Shown in pieces: positions 45,475 through 53,806 of a stretch of DNA of 64,000 nt. Source of the stretch: Neorhizobium vignae. Its GTDB lineage: Bacteria > Pseudomonadota > Alphaproteobacteria > Rhizobiales > Rhizobiaceae. Positions within the stretch are counted from its first letter, which is position 1. Every line of letters begins with the position of its first letter. The notes under the pieces are model-generated. The model ran no database searches and was not told the origin of the DNA. It was given only the letters and a program-made list of their open reading frames with translations. The position numbers and the translations under genes are program-made. Where the stretch lies: the NCBI RefSeq assembly GCF_000732195.1, contig NZ_JNNU01000012.1:1-64000 (forward strand). The letters run 5' to 3'.

Positions 45475-45697
45475 ACAGAGATTGATTGAAGGTTTCGATC
45501 TCTCTGGTTTGGACGGTTTGGCGCCCGCCCTGAACGATGCAGATGCCCTCGGGGAGTTCCCCGTGACAGGAATTCGAGCCGCGCACTCCTCCTCCCAGCG
45601 CGGGCTTGATGGGACTGGCGATCCTCCTCCTCCCAAATCGCCAGTCGTTACAAATGGCGCCCACCGGACCTCCTCCCCCGGTGGGCGTTATTTTTTT
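45475..45697 (+). ncRNA. Cuckoo/CcsR-like small RNA with three CCUCCUCCC hairpin loops
   Basis: Three consecutive hairpins display the same loop motif. H1: stem CCGCGC / GCGCGG at 45579-45603, loop ACTCCTCCTCCCA. H2: 10-bp stem GACTGGCGAT / ATCGCCAGTC at 45613-45646, loop CCTCCTCCTCCCAA. H3: 10-bp stem CGCCCACCGG / CCGGTGGGCG at 45658-45687, loop ACCTCCTCCC, followed by TTATTTTTTT, a perfect intrinsic terminator. The loops can pair with Shine-Dalgarno sequences. This layout matches the 'cuckoo' RNA family of Rhizobiales and the CcsR RNAs of Rhodobacter, which are linked to DUF1127 genes; two such genes follow here. The 5' end is uncertain: the RNA may begin nearer H1, or be processed. Confidence 0.85.
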
Positions 45698-45899
45698 GTC
45701 CTGCAGCATGGCGCCTGCCTAAAACCAGCGCAAAATTTCAGCACTCCTGCATGGTAAACGATCTCGTAATGCGCCGGATGCATAGGTGGCATTCCGAATA
45801 GGCGCTGTTACTTTTTGCAGCGCAACATATATTAGCGGTCATGAGATTGAAGTCAGCGCCAAACGGGCTGCTGGCAAGGGCCTAGAAAGGGACAAGATC

Positions 45900-46046
45900 A
45901 TGAACATCGCACAGAAGCTCACCACCTGGCGCAAGTACCGCGAAACCGTCAACGAGCTCGGCCGCATGAGCGACCGCGAACTCAATGACCTCGGCATCGG
46001 CCGCGCCGACATCCGCCGCGTCGCCCGGACTGCCGTCGGCTTCTAA
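45900..46046 (+). CDS. DUF1127 protein, first copy
   Basis: 48 residues from ATG 45900 with AAAGGGA upstream. The whole protein is one DUF1127 domain: LTTWRKYRETVNELGRMSDR then ELNDLGIGRADIRRVART. Basic and arginine-rich. In Rhodobacter the DUF1127 protein CcaF1 shares a transcript with CCUCCUCCC RNAs and affects RNA maturation; in Brucella and Agrobacterium related genes belong to LysR (VtlR/LsrB) regulons. The spacing of about 200 bases from the sRNA terminator suggests its own promoter (TATATT near 45828-45833). Confidence 0.92.
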   Translation: MNIAQKLTTWRKYRETVNELGRMSDRELNDLGIGRADIRRVARTAVGF

Positions 46047-46074
46047 GCCTCGCACAGACATTGATGCACCATCC

Positions 46075-46109
46075 AAAAGCGCCTCCTTCGGGAGGCGCTT
46101 TTCTTTTTG
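46075..46109 (+). terminator. Terminator after first DUF1127 gene
   Basis: Perfect 12-bp stem AAAAGCGCCTCC / GGAGGCGCTTTT with a TTCG loop, followed by CTTTTTG. One of the strongest terminators in the window. Confidence 0.93.
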
Positions 46110-46207
46110 TTCATGGAAATTCAAGGCCTAAAATTGCTGCCTGATTTTCGATCGGCGCCGCAAATTTCAGCGATCTCCTGCACATTTGCATGGCAGTCGC
46201 ACATTTT

Positions 46208-46242
46208 TTGCACTGCACATTCTTATTATGCGGATGTATAAG
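46208..46242 (+). promoter_or_regulatory. Putative promoter and regulator site of second DUF1127 gene
   Basis: TTGCACTGCACA (46208-46219) is identical to the site before the sRNA. CTGCAC (46213-46218) and TATAAG (46237-46242) are spaced by 18 bases, as at the sRNA. Confidence 0.5.
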
Positions 46243-46295
46243 ACCCTCATCGCTGATGACGACAGAGCATCAGGAAAAATATTGAGGAAACAACC

Positions 46296-46439
46296 ATGAA
46301 CCCGATCCGTATCGCCAAGAATTGGATCAGCTACCGCCGCACGATGAACGAGCTTGGAAATCTTTCGAGCCAGGCCCTCAGCGACATCGGTCTGACCCGC
46401 TACGACATCCGCCACATCGCGGCCCGCTCTTTCCGCTAA
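46296..46439 (+). CDS. DUF1127 protein, second copy
   Basis: 47 residues from ATG 46296 with TTGAGGAAAC upstream. MNPIRIAKNWISYRRTMNEL then GNLSSQALSDIGLTRYDIRH and a basic end, a complete DUF1127 domain. It is a diverged paralogue of the neighbour at 45900 (shared pattern YR-T-NELG-LS---L-DIG--R-DIR). It has its own promoter and terminator. Confidence 0.93.
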   Translation: MNPIRIAKNWISYRRTMNELGNLSSQALSDIGLTRYDIRHIAARSFR

Positions 46440-46522
46440 TCCGCTTCTCGCAGGCGGGCCCGCGCGGTGTTTAGCCGTCGCGGCGAGAATATGCGGTCCG
46501 AGAGGACACCCAAGGACGTATC

Positions 46523-46548
46523 AAAGGCACCTTCTCGGGTGCCTTTTT
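46523..46548 (+). terminator. Terminator after second DUF1127 gene
   Basis: Stem AAAGGCACC / GGTGCCTTT closed by a short loop, followed by a T-run; 84 bases after the stop codon. Confidence 0.85.
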
Positions 46549-46586
46549 GATTCCGGTCCGGCAAATGGCGTGATAATGAGCCGGCC

Positions 46587-48011
46587 ATGAGCAATATTTC
46601 GACCTCCCCCACCTCTCCCGCTGCCATCCATGTCGTCGGCGGCGGCCTTGCAGGTTCCGAAGCAGCCTGGCAGATCGCCTCGGCGGGCGTGCCGGTGATT
46701 CTCCATGAAATGCGCGGCGTGCGCGGCACTGATGCCCACAAGACGGACGGACTTGCCGAGCTCGTCTGCTCGAACTCCTTCCGCTCCGACGATGCGACCG
46801 CGAATGCCGTCGGCGTCATCCATGCGGAGATGCGGCTTGCCGGTTCGCTGATCATGGCATGTGCCGACAGACACCAGGTACCGGCCGGCGGCGCGCTCGC
46901 CGTCGACCGCGACGGATTTTCCCACGCGGTCACCGAAGCGATCGAAAAGCATCCGCTCATTACCATCGTGCGCGAGGAGGTCCAGGGCCTGCCGCCGAAG
47001 GAATGGGATCTGGCGATCATCGCCACCGGCCCCCTCACCTCGCCGGCGCTTGCAGCCGCGATCCAGGCGGAGACGGGCGAGGACCAGCTCGCCTTCTTTG
47101 ACGCCATCGCGCCGATCCTGCACCGTGATTCGATCGACATGGACATCTGCTGGTACCAGTCGCGCTACGACAAGGTCGGGCCCGGCGGCACCGGCAAGGA
47201 CTATATCAACTGCCCGATGGACGAAGCGCAATACAATGCCTTCGTCGATGCGCTGATCGCCGGCGACACGGTCGGGTTCAAGGAATGGGAAGGCACGCCC
47301 TATTTCGACGGCTGCCTGCCGATCGAAGTGATGGCCGAACGCGGCCGCGAGACACTGCGCCACGGGCCGATGAAACCGATGGGGCTCACCAATACCCACA
47401 ATCCGACGGTCAAGGCCTATGCGGTCGTGCAGCTCCGGCAGGACAATGCGCTCGGCACGCTCTACAACATGGTGGGTTTCCAGACGAAGCTAAAATACGG
47501 CGCCCAGGCGGACATTTTCCGGATGATTCCCGGCCTGCAGAATGCCGAATTCGCAAGGCTCGGCGGCCTGCACCGCAACACCTACATCCACTCGCCCGTC
47601 CTTCTCGACAAGAGCTTGACGCTGAAAAGCCGACCGGGCCTGCGATTTGCCGGCCAGATCACCGGCTGCGAAGGGTATGTAGAAAGTGCGGCGATCGGAC
47701 TTCTCGCCGGCCGTTTCGCGGCTGCCGAACGCAAGGGCGAAACGCTCTCCGCACCGCCTGCAACGACCGCGCTAGGCTCGCTGCTCGGCCATATCACGGG
47801 CGGGCATCTGGTTTCGGAGGACGAGCCAGGCAAGCGCTCATTCCAGCCGATGAACGTCAACTTCGGGCTGTTTCCTGAGCTGGAGCCGGGGTCGATCGTC
47901 AAGCCGGAGGGCGTCAAGCGTTTCCGCGGCAAGGACAAGACGGTGATGAAGCGGCAACTGCTCTCCGCCCGCGCGCTTCAGGATTGCGCTAGTTGGCTCG
48001 GTCGGGGGTGA
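46587..48011 (+). CDS. trmFO: Methylenetetrahydrofolate-tRNA-(uracil-5-)-methyltransferase (FADH2-oxidising)
   Basis: 474 residues. It forms ribothymidine at position 54 of tRNAs using methylene-THF and FAD. The FAD-binding motif [20 protein letters not shown], then [60 protein letters not shown] and [20 protein letters not shown] are all family hallmarks. Its 3' end overlaps the convergent downstream gene by 23 bases. Confidence 0.97.
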   Translation: MSNISTSPTSPAAIHVVGGGLAGSEAAWQIASAGVPVILHEMRGVRGTDAHKTDGLAELVCSNSFRSDDATANAVGVIHAEMRLAGSLIMACADRHQVPAGGALAVDRDGFSHAVTEAIEKHPLITIVREEVQGLPPKEWDLAIIATGPLTSPALAAAIQAETGEDQLAFFDAIAPILHRDSIDMDICWYQSRYDKVGPGGTGKDYINCPMDEAQYNAFVDALIAGDTVGFKEWEGTPYFDGCLPIEVMAERGRETLRHGPMKPMGLTNTHNPTVKAYAVVQLRQDNALGTLYNMVGFQTKLKYGAQADIFRMIPGLQNAEFARLGGLHRNTYIHSPVLLDKSLTLKSRPGLRFAGQITGCEGYVESAAIGLLAGRFAAAERKGETLSAPPATTALGSLLGHITGGHLVSEDEPGKRSFQPMNVNFGLFPELEPGSIVKPEGVKRFRGKDKTVMKRQLLSARALQDCASWLGRG

Positions 48012-48483
48012 CATCCCCGGAAGACGTCGCCGGCTTTTCCTCCAGATCGCGATCGGCAACGCTGACATAGTTGTCGAGCAGCCAGAGGGCCACTTCGGCC
48101 GCCTCCTTTTCCGTCGCGAAGAGATAGGTGCCGTTCTGCGTCGATGCGTCCAGAAACTCGACGGTGAAACCCCTGGCGTTCGGCAATGGGGTCACGCGCA
48201 CCCGGCCAGGCTCGATCAGAAAGCAGGCGTAATGGTTGCGGTGGCTGCGCATGAAGCCGGCCTTGTTGTCGTGCAGGCGCACGAAGATGGCGTCGCCATT
48301 GGCCGTCACATGCAGGCTGCGGATCGCCTCATTGGGAAAGGCCCGGCCGAACTCGAGGATAGCCATCCCCGTGTCATGCAAGTTGCCGTCCTTGTCCCTG
48401 TCCTTGCCGGACATTCGCGTGACGTAATAGGCAAGCGCCATGAGGAGTACGAAGATGATCGACCAGACGACAACGGGGCTCAC
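47989..48483 (-). CDS. Single-pass membrane protein of unknown function
   Basis: 164 residues: an N-terminal membrane anchor ([20 protein letters not shown]) and a soluble domain with alternating strands ([60 protein letters not shown]). The domain may be PH-like, but this is only an impression. The gene converges with and overlaps trmFO. Confidence 0.75.
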   Translation of the reverse strand: MSPVVVWSIIFVLLMALAYYVTRMSGKDRDKDGNLHDTGMAILEFGRAFPNEAIRSLHVTANGDAIFVRLHDNKAGFMRSHRNHYACFLIEPGRVRVTPLPNARGFTVEFLDASTQNGTYLFATEKEAAEVALWLLDNYVSVADRDLEEKPATSSGDVTPDRAN

Positions 48484-48561
48484 ACCGCTTCTCCTTATGA
48501 TGGCGCCGGATTTCTGCTTTTCGTCCCTTAGCGGGCGAGCCTTGCGCGAATTTGACGCCCG

Positions 48562-49416
48562 TCAAAAGCGCCTGGTGACGGAGGCCTTCATGAGCCGCAA
48601 TTGGCGCCGCCACTGCGGCAGTTGCAGGGTGGTGTCGAGCACCGAAGCACCTGCACGCGCCGCACGGCGCAGGACCGGTTCGGCAAGCGCCACAGGCAGA
48701 TAGGCCGGAAAGACCGCTGCCGGGATAGTTCCCGACTTCCTCGCCTTGGCCAGATGCTCCAATCCAAGCCCGGCAAAGGCCTCGATCGCGGCGGAAACGC
48801 GCGGTCTGTCCTCGCCGCGCAGAAATGTATCACGGTCGAGCCCGGTCGCCGAGAGAATATCGAGCGGCAGATAGAGCTGATGACGACGGCGATGGATCGG
48901 CATCAGGAGCAGGAAACCGGCGATCGCCTGCGCGACGCCGGCGTGGCCTGCCGCCTCCGCAGATTTTGCCGCATCGGCGGGAGAGAGAATCAGGCTCGCG
49001 AGCTGGATGAGCGCCGAAGCGGTCTCGCCGGCATAACCTTCGAGCGCGTTGCGATCGGTCAGCGGATCGTCATAGAGGTCGAAAATGCGCGCCTCGATCA
49101 TGTCGACGAGCGTCTGGCGCGGCAGGTGGTAGGTCTCGACTGCCTCAAGCAACCCGGCGGCGATCGGGTTGCCGGTGCTGTCGCCCGCAGCATTGCCTTC
49201 GAGGAGGTCGCGCCACCATTGCAGGCGGATTTCGCCCGGAAGCGGCTCACGCACCACGTCGCGGACGCGGGCGATCTCGGCATTGAAGGCATAAAGGGCC
49301 GCCAGTGCCCCGCGCTTGTCCTCCGGCGACAGAAGACAGGCGAGATAGCGGTCGCGGTCCGTATCCCGAAGCGTTGCGAGGCAGATGTCGCCGTTCTGTC
49401 TGGCTGGATCGGCCAT
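48562..49416 (-). CDS. Squalene/phytoene synthase-family protein, NDUFAF6-like
   Basis: 284 residues. The fold family is clear (DRYLACLLSPEDKRGALAAL, YAFNAEIARVRDVVREPLPG, EIRLQWWRDLLEGN, QLYLPLDILSATGLD). However, the first Asp-rich catalytic motif of true synthases (DxxxD) is replaced by NAEIARVRD, as in mitochondrial complex I assembly factor NDUFAF6. A non-enzymatic assembly role is therefore more likely than carotenoid synthesis. It lies 3 bases after an NDUFAF3-like gene. Confidence 0.85.
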   Translation of the reverse strand: MADPARQNGDICLATLRDTDRDRYLACLLSPEDKRGALAALYAFNAEIARVRDVVREPLPGEIRLQWWRDLLEGNAAGDSTGNPIAAGLLEAVETYHLPRQTLVDMIEARIFDLYDDPLTDRNALEGYAGETASALIQLASLILSPADAAKSAEAAGHAGVAQAIAGFLLLMPIHRRRHQLYLPLDILSATGLDRDTFLRGEDRPRVSAAIEAFAGLGLEHLAKARKSGTIPAAVFPAYLPVALAEPVLRRAARAGASVLDTTLQLPQWRRQLRLMKASVTRRF

Positions 49417-49419
49417 GTG

Positions 49420-49806
49420 TCAGACGGCAATCAAAGCTGCGGCGACGGCGCGCGATTCGGCGAGCATGATGTTGAACGTGCGCACGGCGGCACCGGTGCT
49501 CATCGGATCGGAGGCGATGCCCTTGGCTTTCAACGCCGCTTTCACATCCGCCGGTATGGGCTTGAGGTTGGCGCCCATGCCAACAAGCAAAACTTCGATC
49601 TCGCTTGATTCGGCGAGCACCTTCATCAGGGAAGCGACAGTCAGCGGTTCACCTTCGTGCAACTCCCAGCCGTGGATGCCGGAGGGAAGGCAGAGCAGCG
49701 AACCTCGATGCGACATGTCGGCAAAACGGAAACCGCCATTGCCATAAGCATCGATGGGAGCGCGACCGGGGAAATGGGCGTCGCGGATTTCGATGCCTTT
49801 CGCCAT
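49420..49806 (-). CDS. Mth938-like (DUF498) protein, NDUFAF3-like
   Basis: 128 residues: IEIRDAHFPGRAPIDAYGNG, GSLLCLPSGIHGWELHEGEP, EIEVLLVGMGANLKPIPADV and KGIASDPMSTGAAVRTFNIM. This is the DUF498/Mth938 family that includes NDUFAF3, a complex I assembly factor. In many alphaproteobacteria it follows secDF; here it follows yajC directly. It is probably cotranscribed with the NDUFAF6-like gene. Confidence 0.88.
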   Translation of the reverse strand: MAKGIEIRDAHFPGRAPIDAYGNGGFRFADMSHRGSLLCLPSGIHGWELHEGEPLTVASLMKVLAESSEIEVLLVGMGANLKPIPADVKAALKAKGIASDPMSTGAAVRTFNIMLAESRAVAAALIAV

Positions 49807-49834
49807 GGGTCACATGCCTTCTCGAAGAGGTTGC

Positions 49835-49860
49835 GAGCCGGAGATGATCCGGCTCTTTTT
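49835..49860 (+). terminator. Rightward-facing terminator with no rightward gene before it
   Basis: Stem GAGCCGGA / TCCGGCTC with loop GATGA and then TTTTT. Both flanking genes are leftward, and the opposite strand has no T-run, so it would only stop a rightward transcript antisense to the DUF498 gene. Confidence 0.65.
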
Positions 49861-49906
49861 AAGTTCAGGGCGCTGTATCAAACAGGGCCGCCGTATCGGC
49901 GAAGCT

Positions 49907-50275
49907 TTAGGAAGCCGTTCCGGTCTTTGCAGGTTCGGTCTTGACCGGCTCGCCCTTGACGCGGACTTCGGCGATATAGGCGCGCATGGCGCGGATCTTT
50001 ACGCCTTCGGCGATTTCGACTTCCACTTCAGCGTCGTCGATAACCTTGGTCACCTTGCCGGATATGCCGCCGCCAAGAACGACCTGGTCGCCGCGGCGGA
50101 TGTTGGACAGCGTCTCCTGGCGCTTCTTGGCATTGGCGCGCTGCGGACGGATCAGGAAGAAGTACCAGACCACCATCAGCGGCGCGAACAGGAAGAGCAT
50201 CTCAAGGCCGGAGCCGAACGCGGAGGCTCCCGGTGCTGCGGCTGGGGCCTGGGCGAATGCTTCGGTAATGAACAT
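49907..50275 (-). CDS. yajC: Preprotein translocase subunit YajC
   Basis: 122 residues. A short N-terminal segment (MFITEAFAQAPAAAPGASAF) leads to one membrane helix (EMLFLFAPLMVVWYFFLIRP). The canonical QRANAKKRQETLSNIRRGDQ and VVLGGGISGKVTKVIDDAEV follow. TAGGAG precedes the ATG. YajC normally heads a yajC-secD-secF operon; secDF is not next to it here. Confidence 0.95.
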   Translation of the reverse strand: MFITEAFAQAPAAAPGASAFGSGLEMLFLFAPLMVVWYFFLIRPQRANAKKRQETLSNIRRGDQVVLGGGISGKVTKVIDDAEVEVEIAEGVKIRAMRAYIAEVRVKGEPVKTEPAKTGTAS

Positions 50276-50471
50276 CGAAAACTCCTAAGATTACCGGAGA
50301 CGCCGGGCCCCCGTTTCAAGCCGCCGGAATATAGTTGCGATAGGCCGGAATGCAACAGAAACACGCCGGCCGGCGTACCGAATCCACGGCTCTCAGGCTT
50401 TTGATGCACAAACGAGCGTGTTACCGCAGCGAAAAGGCTCAAAAACTCGCCGATGCGGCCGGAGAAACACC

Positions 50472-51344
50472 ATGAGCAACGATATCAACACCCTGATCCT
50501 GACCGAGATCCGCAGGCTTGCGGATGCGCTGGAGCGGCTCGCCGGCCCTCCACCCGCCATCAACGACTGGAACGCTGCAAACTGTTTCGTCTGGGTACCG
50601 GCAAACCAGCGCCTGCAGCCGGTGCCGCGTCCGAACCGTGTCGCCCTGACATTGATCCGGGGCGTCGACCATGTGCGCGATATCCTGCACGAAAACACCC
50701 TGCGGTTTGCGGAAGGCTTTGCAGCCAACAACGTGCTGCTGTGGGGCGCCCGCGGCATGGGCAAATCGTCGCTGGTGAAGGCTGTCCATGAGGACGTGCG
50801 CGCCGCGACGGGGATCTCGCTGAAACTCGTCGAAGTGCATCGCGAGGACATCGCCTCGCTCCCTGCCCTGCTCGATATCCTGAAAGCTTCCGGCCAGCGC
50901 GTCATCGTGTTCTGCGACGACCTTTCCTTCGATCACGACGATACCGCCTACAAGTCGCTGAAGGCGGCGCTCGATGGCGGCATCGAGGGCCGGCCGGACA
51001 ATGTTCTGTTCTACGCGACCTCCAACCGTCGTCACCTCCTGCCACGCCACATGATGGAGAATGAGCAATCGACGGCGATCAATCCGTCCGAAGCGGTCGA
51101 GGAAAAGGTCTCGCTGTCGGATCGCTTCGGCCTGTGGCTCGGCTTCCACAAATGCAGCCAGGACGACTACCTGAAGATGATCGACGGATATGCCGAGTAC
51201 TTCGAACTCGGCCTCGATCAGCAGAGCCTGCATCACGAGGCGCTGGAATGGGCGACCACCCGCGGCGGGCGTTCGGGCCGCGTCGCCTGGCAATATATCC
51301 AGGATCTCGCCGGACGGCTGAGGAAGCCGCTCTCCAGGGACTGA
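50472..51344 (+). CDS. DUF815 family AAA-like ATPase
   Basis: 290 residues from ATG 50472 with GGAG 12 bases upstream. Walker A is NVLLWGARGMGKSSLVKAVH; the Walker B-like region is RVIVFCDDLSFDHDDTAYKS; sensor-like DNVLFYATSNRRHLLPRHMM and EEKVSLSDRFGLWLGFHKCS follow. DUF815 is a widespread ATPase family without assigned function. It diverges from yajC. Confidence 0.92.
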   Translation: MSNDINTLILTEIRRLADALERLAGPPPAINDWNAANCFVWVPANQRLQPVPRPNRVALTLIRGVDHVRDILHENTLRFAEGFAANNVLLWGARGMGKSSLVKAVHEDVRAATGISLKLVEVHREDIASLPALLDILKASGQRVIVFCDDLSFDHDDTAYKSLKAALDGGIEGRPDNVLFYATSNRRHLLPRHMMENEQSTAINPSEAVEEKVSLSDRFGLWLGFHKCSQDDYLKMIDGYAEYFELGLDQQSLHHEALEWATTRGGRSGRVAWQYIQDLAGRLRKPLSRD

Positions 51345-51350
51345 AAACGC

Positions 51351-51377
51351 AAAAAGCCCGGCACTGCCGGGCTTTTC
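51351..51377. terminator. Bidirectional terminator between DUF815 and nlpD-like genes
   Basis: Stem GCCCGGC / GCCGGGC with loop ACT, flanked by AAAAA on the left and TTTTCTC on the right, serving both convergent genes. Confidence 0.92.
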
Positions 51378-51399
51378 TCCGTCCCTTGAAACGCACTAC

Positions 51400-53007
51400 T
51401 TATTCAAGGAAGGTAATCGGGTTGACCGGGGTCGCGTCCTTTCGGACCTCGAAGTGGACCTGCGGGCGCTTCGCGTCGCCGCTCATGCCGGAGGCGGCGA
51501 CCGTCTGGCCGCGGGTGATCTTCTGCCCGCGCGTGACGTTGATGCTGCCGGCATGGCCGTAGACGGTGACCTTGCCGTCGTCGTGACGGACGAGAACCGT
51601 GTTGCCGAGCTGCTTCAGGCCGTTGCCCGCATAGATGACGACGCCGTTTTCGGCAGCCTTGATCGGCGTGCCTTCCGGAACCGAGATGTCGATGCCGTCA
51701 TTGCGGTTGCCGTCGACGTTCTGGCCGTAACCGGCGATGACGGCGCCGTTGACCGGCCAGCGATACTTGCCGATGCCGGTAGACTGGGGCGCCACGGAAG
51801 CGACGTCCGACTTCTTCTCGACGTCGGCGACGGATGCGCTGTCGACGGCGGCCTTGGCCGCGGCCGGCGCCGGGGCCACCTGAGCAACCTGAACAGGTGC
51901 CGCGGGAGCGGCCGGCTTCGGAGCCACGGCCGCCACCTTTTCGACCGGCTTCTGCGGAATGGATGCGGTCTTGACCGGATCGGCCGCGCCGTTTGCCACC
52001 TTCAGCGTCTGACCGATGCGGACGCCGCCCGATGTCAGGTTGTTGGCAGCCTTCAGCTGGTCGATCGGCGTGCCGGTCTCGCGGGCGATCTTGGTGATCG
52101 TGTCGCCCGGCTTGACCACATAGGTGCCGCCGACCGGCTTGCCGCCCGGAGGCGTCAGCTTGGCGGGTTCGGCAATCGCCTTGTCACGCGCCGAGGTCGG
52201 CAGGACGGCGAGTTTCTGCTCGGGCTCCCGGGCAGGCGCCGGAGCCTTGTTCTGAAGGTCGATCGTGCCGGCGGCGTTCTTCGCCGAGTTCTGCGCCGTA
52301 CCGAAGGTAGGGATCAGGACGGACTGGCCGGGGGCAACGGCGCCGCCGTTTGCCTTCAGGATTTCCTTTTCCGGAACGCCGTAACGCTTGGACAGCGTCG
52401 AGACCGTTTCGCCGGGCTTCAGGGTCACCTTGGGAGCGTTGACCGCTGACCAGCCGGACATCGGCTTCGGGGTCGTTCCGGTGACGACATTGTCAGCCTT
52501 CAGCGTCGAGGCGGACGGAGCGACAAGCGTGTTGGCGGCCGGCTGACGTCCCGGGAATGGCTGGGCGAGCGCCTCCTGGCGAGCCGTATCGCGACCCATC
52601 GGGGCAGCGCTACGCTGCGCCGTGGCGCCGGTCGGAGCTGCGAGTTCGGATCGCTGCACAGCAACGGGAGCGGATGCGGTGCGCGCCGGAGAGGTGTAGC
52701 CGCCGGAATTGCCCGGATAGGGCTGGGCCATGGCGGTGTTGCGCGAGCCGTAGTCGTTCCGCGGGATCGGCGGCAGCGCCTGAGCCTGGCCGGAGCCGAG
52801 ATCGGCCTGGGGGGTCGGTGCGCGGCCATAGGCCCCACCGCCCTGTCGCTGCGGAATGGACGCGGTCGTTATGTTGTCGGATTTCGAAAAGAGCCCCGAG
52901 AAACGCGTCGCGTCCGAACTGCACCCTGTCGCAGCACTGGCGAGCAGCGCCGCGACGGCAAATTTGATTACAGATTTTCCGAATTTCGGAGAACTCTTCA
53001 TACGCAT
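51400..53007 (-). CDS. NlpD-like lipoprotein with two LysM and a degenerate M23 domain
   Basis: 535 residues from ATG 53007. A hydrophobic leader ends at a possible lipobox (SAATGC, Cys29). A long low-complexity region precedes LysM 1 (about 194-234, VTLKPGETVSTLSKRYGVPE) and LysM 2 (about 296-337, YVVKPGDTITKIARETGTPI). The C-terminal M23/LytM domain spans about 417-535. The first zinc His is missing (NDGIDISV where active enzymes have HxGxD), as in E. coli NlpD, so it should activate an amidase and not cut peptidoglycan itself. It is last in the serS-surE-pcm series. Confidence 0.9.
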   Translation of the reverse strand: MRMKSSPKFGKSVIKFAVAALLASAATGCSSDATRFSGLFSKSDNITTASIPQRQGGGAYGRAPTPQADLGSGQAQALPPIPRNDYGSRNTAMAQPYPGNSGGYTSPARTASAPVAVQRSELAAPTGATAQRSAAPMGRDTARQEALAQPFPGRQPAANTLVAPSASTLKADNVVTGTTPKPMSGWSAVNAPKVTLKPGETVSTLSKRYGVPEKEILKANGGAVAPGQSVLIPTFGTAQNSAKNAAGTIDLQNKAPAPAREPEQKLAVLPTSARDKAIAEPAKLTPPGGKPVGGTYVVKPGDTITKIARETGTPIDQLKAANNLTSGGVRIGQTLKVANGAADPVKTASIPQKPVEKVAAVAPKPAAPAAPVQVAQVAPAPAAAKAAVDSASVADVEKKSDVASVAPQSTGIGKYRWPVNGAVIAGYGQNVDGNRNDGIDISVPEGTPIKAAENGVVIYAGNGLKQLGNTVLVRHDDGKVTVYGHAGSINVTRGQKITRGQTVAASGMSGDAKRPQVHFEVRKDATPVNPITFLE

Positions 53008-53155
53008 GACTCGACCTACAGATACGCAACCATCGTGAGAGTCATTAAAACGCGTTAGTCTTACTGCACCGTTAAAGGGCAGACATTCTCCTAAAAATTT
53101 AGGGAAATTGATAACCATGACGGCTGAAATGCCGTCGCGGCATGGAACAAACGGC

Positions 53156-53806
53156 CTAGAGCGCCGCCGCGATATGCGGAACGATCGGCAAAAAAGGCAC
53201 CGGGAACAGATCCTCCCGCTCGAATCGGCTGCCTGTCTTGGTGAGGCGCACCATCATGCAGGACTCCCCGTCCGTGAGCGGCGCGACCATCGAACCGCCA
53301 TGCGTGAGCTGCTCGGCGTAGAATCGCGGCAGCGAAGAAAAGGCGGCCGTGACGAAAATGCGGTCGAAAGTGCCCTCGCCCGGCATGCCGTTGCCGCCAT
53401 CCGCCTGGCGCACGACGACATTGCGCAGCCCCAGTGCATCCATGCGGGTGTTGGCGGCGGTGACCAGGGTGCGGTATCGCTCTACGGTCAGCACCCGCTC
53501 GGCGATGCGGGCTATGACGGCGGCCGTGAAGCCGCTGCCCGTGCCGATTTCGAGCACCCTGTGACCGGGCTTGACTTGGAGGCGGTGGAGCAAGCGCACG
53601 GCGAGATCTGCGCCTTCCATGAAGGACCCGCAGTCGATCGGCACGGTACGGCTGGAATAGGCGTCCTCCGCAAGCGACGGCGGCACGAACTGCGAACGCG
53701 GCGTCTGTTCAACGGCGGTCAGCAGATCGAGGTCGGAAATGCCTTCCGACCTGAGGCGCAGCACGAGCGCCGCAAAACCCTCTTTTTCGACCATGCCCGA
53801 TTTCAA
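53156..53806 (-). CDS. pcm: Protein-L-isoaspartate O-methyltransferase
   Basis: 216 residues. It methylates isoaspartyl residues for repair of aged proteins. Conserved features: [40 protein letters not shown], the SAM motif [20 protein letters not shown] and [20 protein letters not shown]. The start overlaps the surE stop (ATGA), and the surE-pcm-nlpD order is conserved among proteobacteria. Confidence 0.95.
   Translation of the reverse strand: MKSGMVEKEGFAALVLRLRSEGISDLDLLTAVEQTPRSQFVPPSLAEDAYSSRTVPIDCGSFMEGADLAVRLLHRLQVKPGHRVLEIGTGSGFTAAVIARIAERVLTVERYRTLVTAANTRMDALGLRNVVVRQADGGNGMPGEGTFDRIFVTAAFSSLPRFYAEQLTHGGSMVAPLTDGESCMMVRLTKTGSRFEREDLFPVPFLPIVPHIAAAL

Noticed and set aside
45416..45757. 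113-codon rightward frame across the sRNA
   Set aside because: It runs through the three hairpins and the terminator. Stem-loop conservation explains the sequence better, and no ribosome binding site precedes it.
48562..49416. Phytoene/squalene synthase as evidence for carotenoid or hopanoid synthesis
   Set aside because: The first Asp-rich motif is not conserved and no other isoprenoid genes are nearby. The NDUFAF6-like interpretation fits better.
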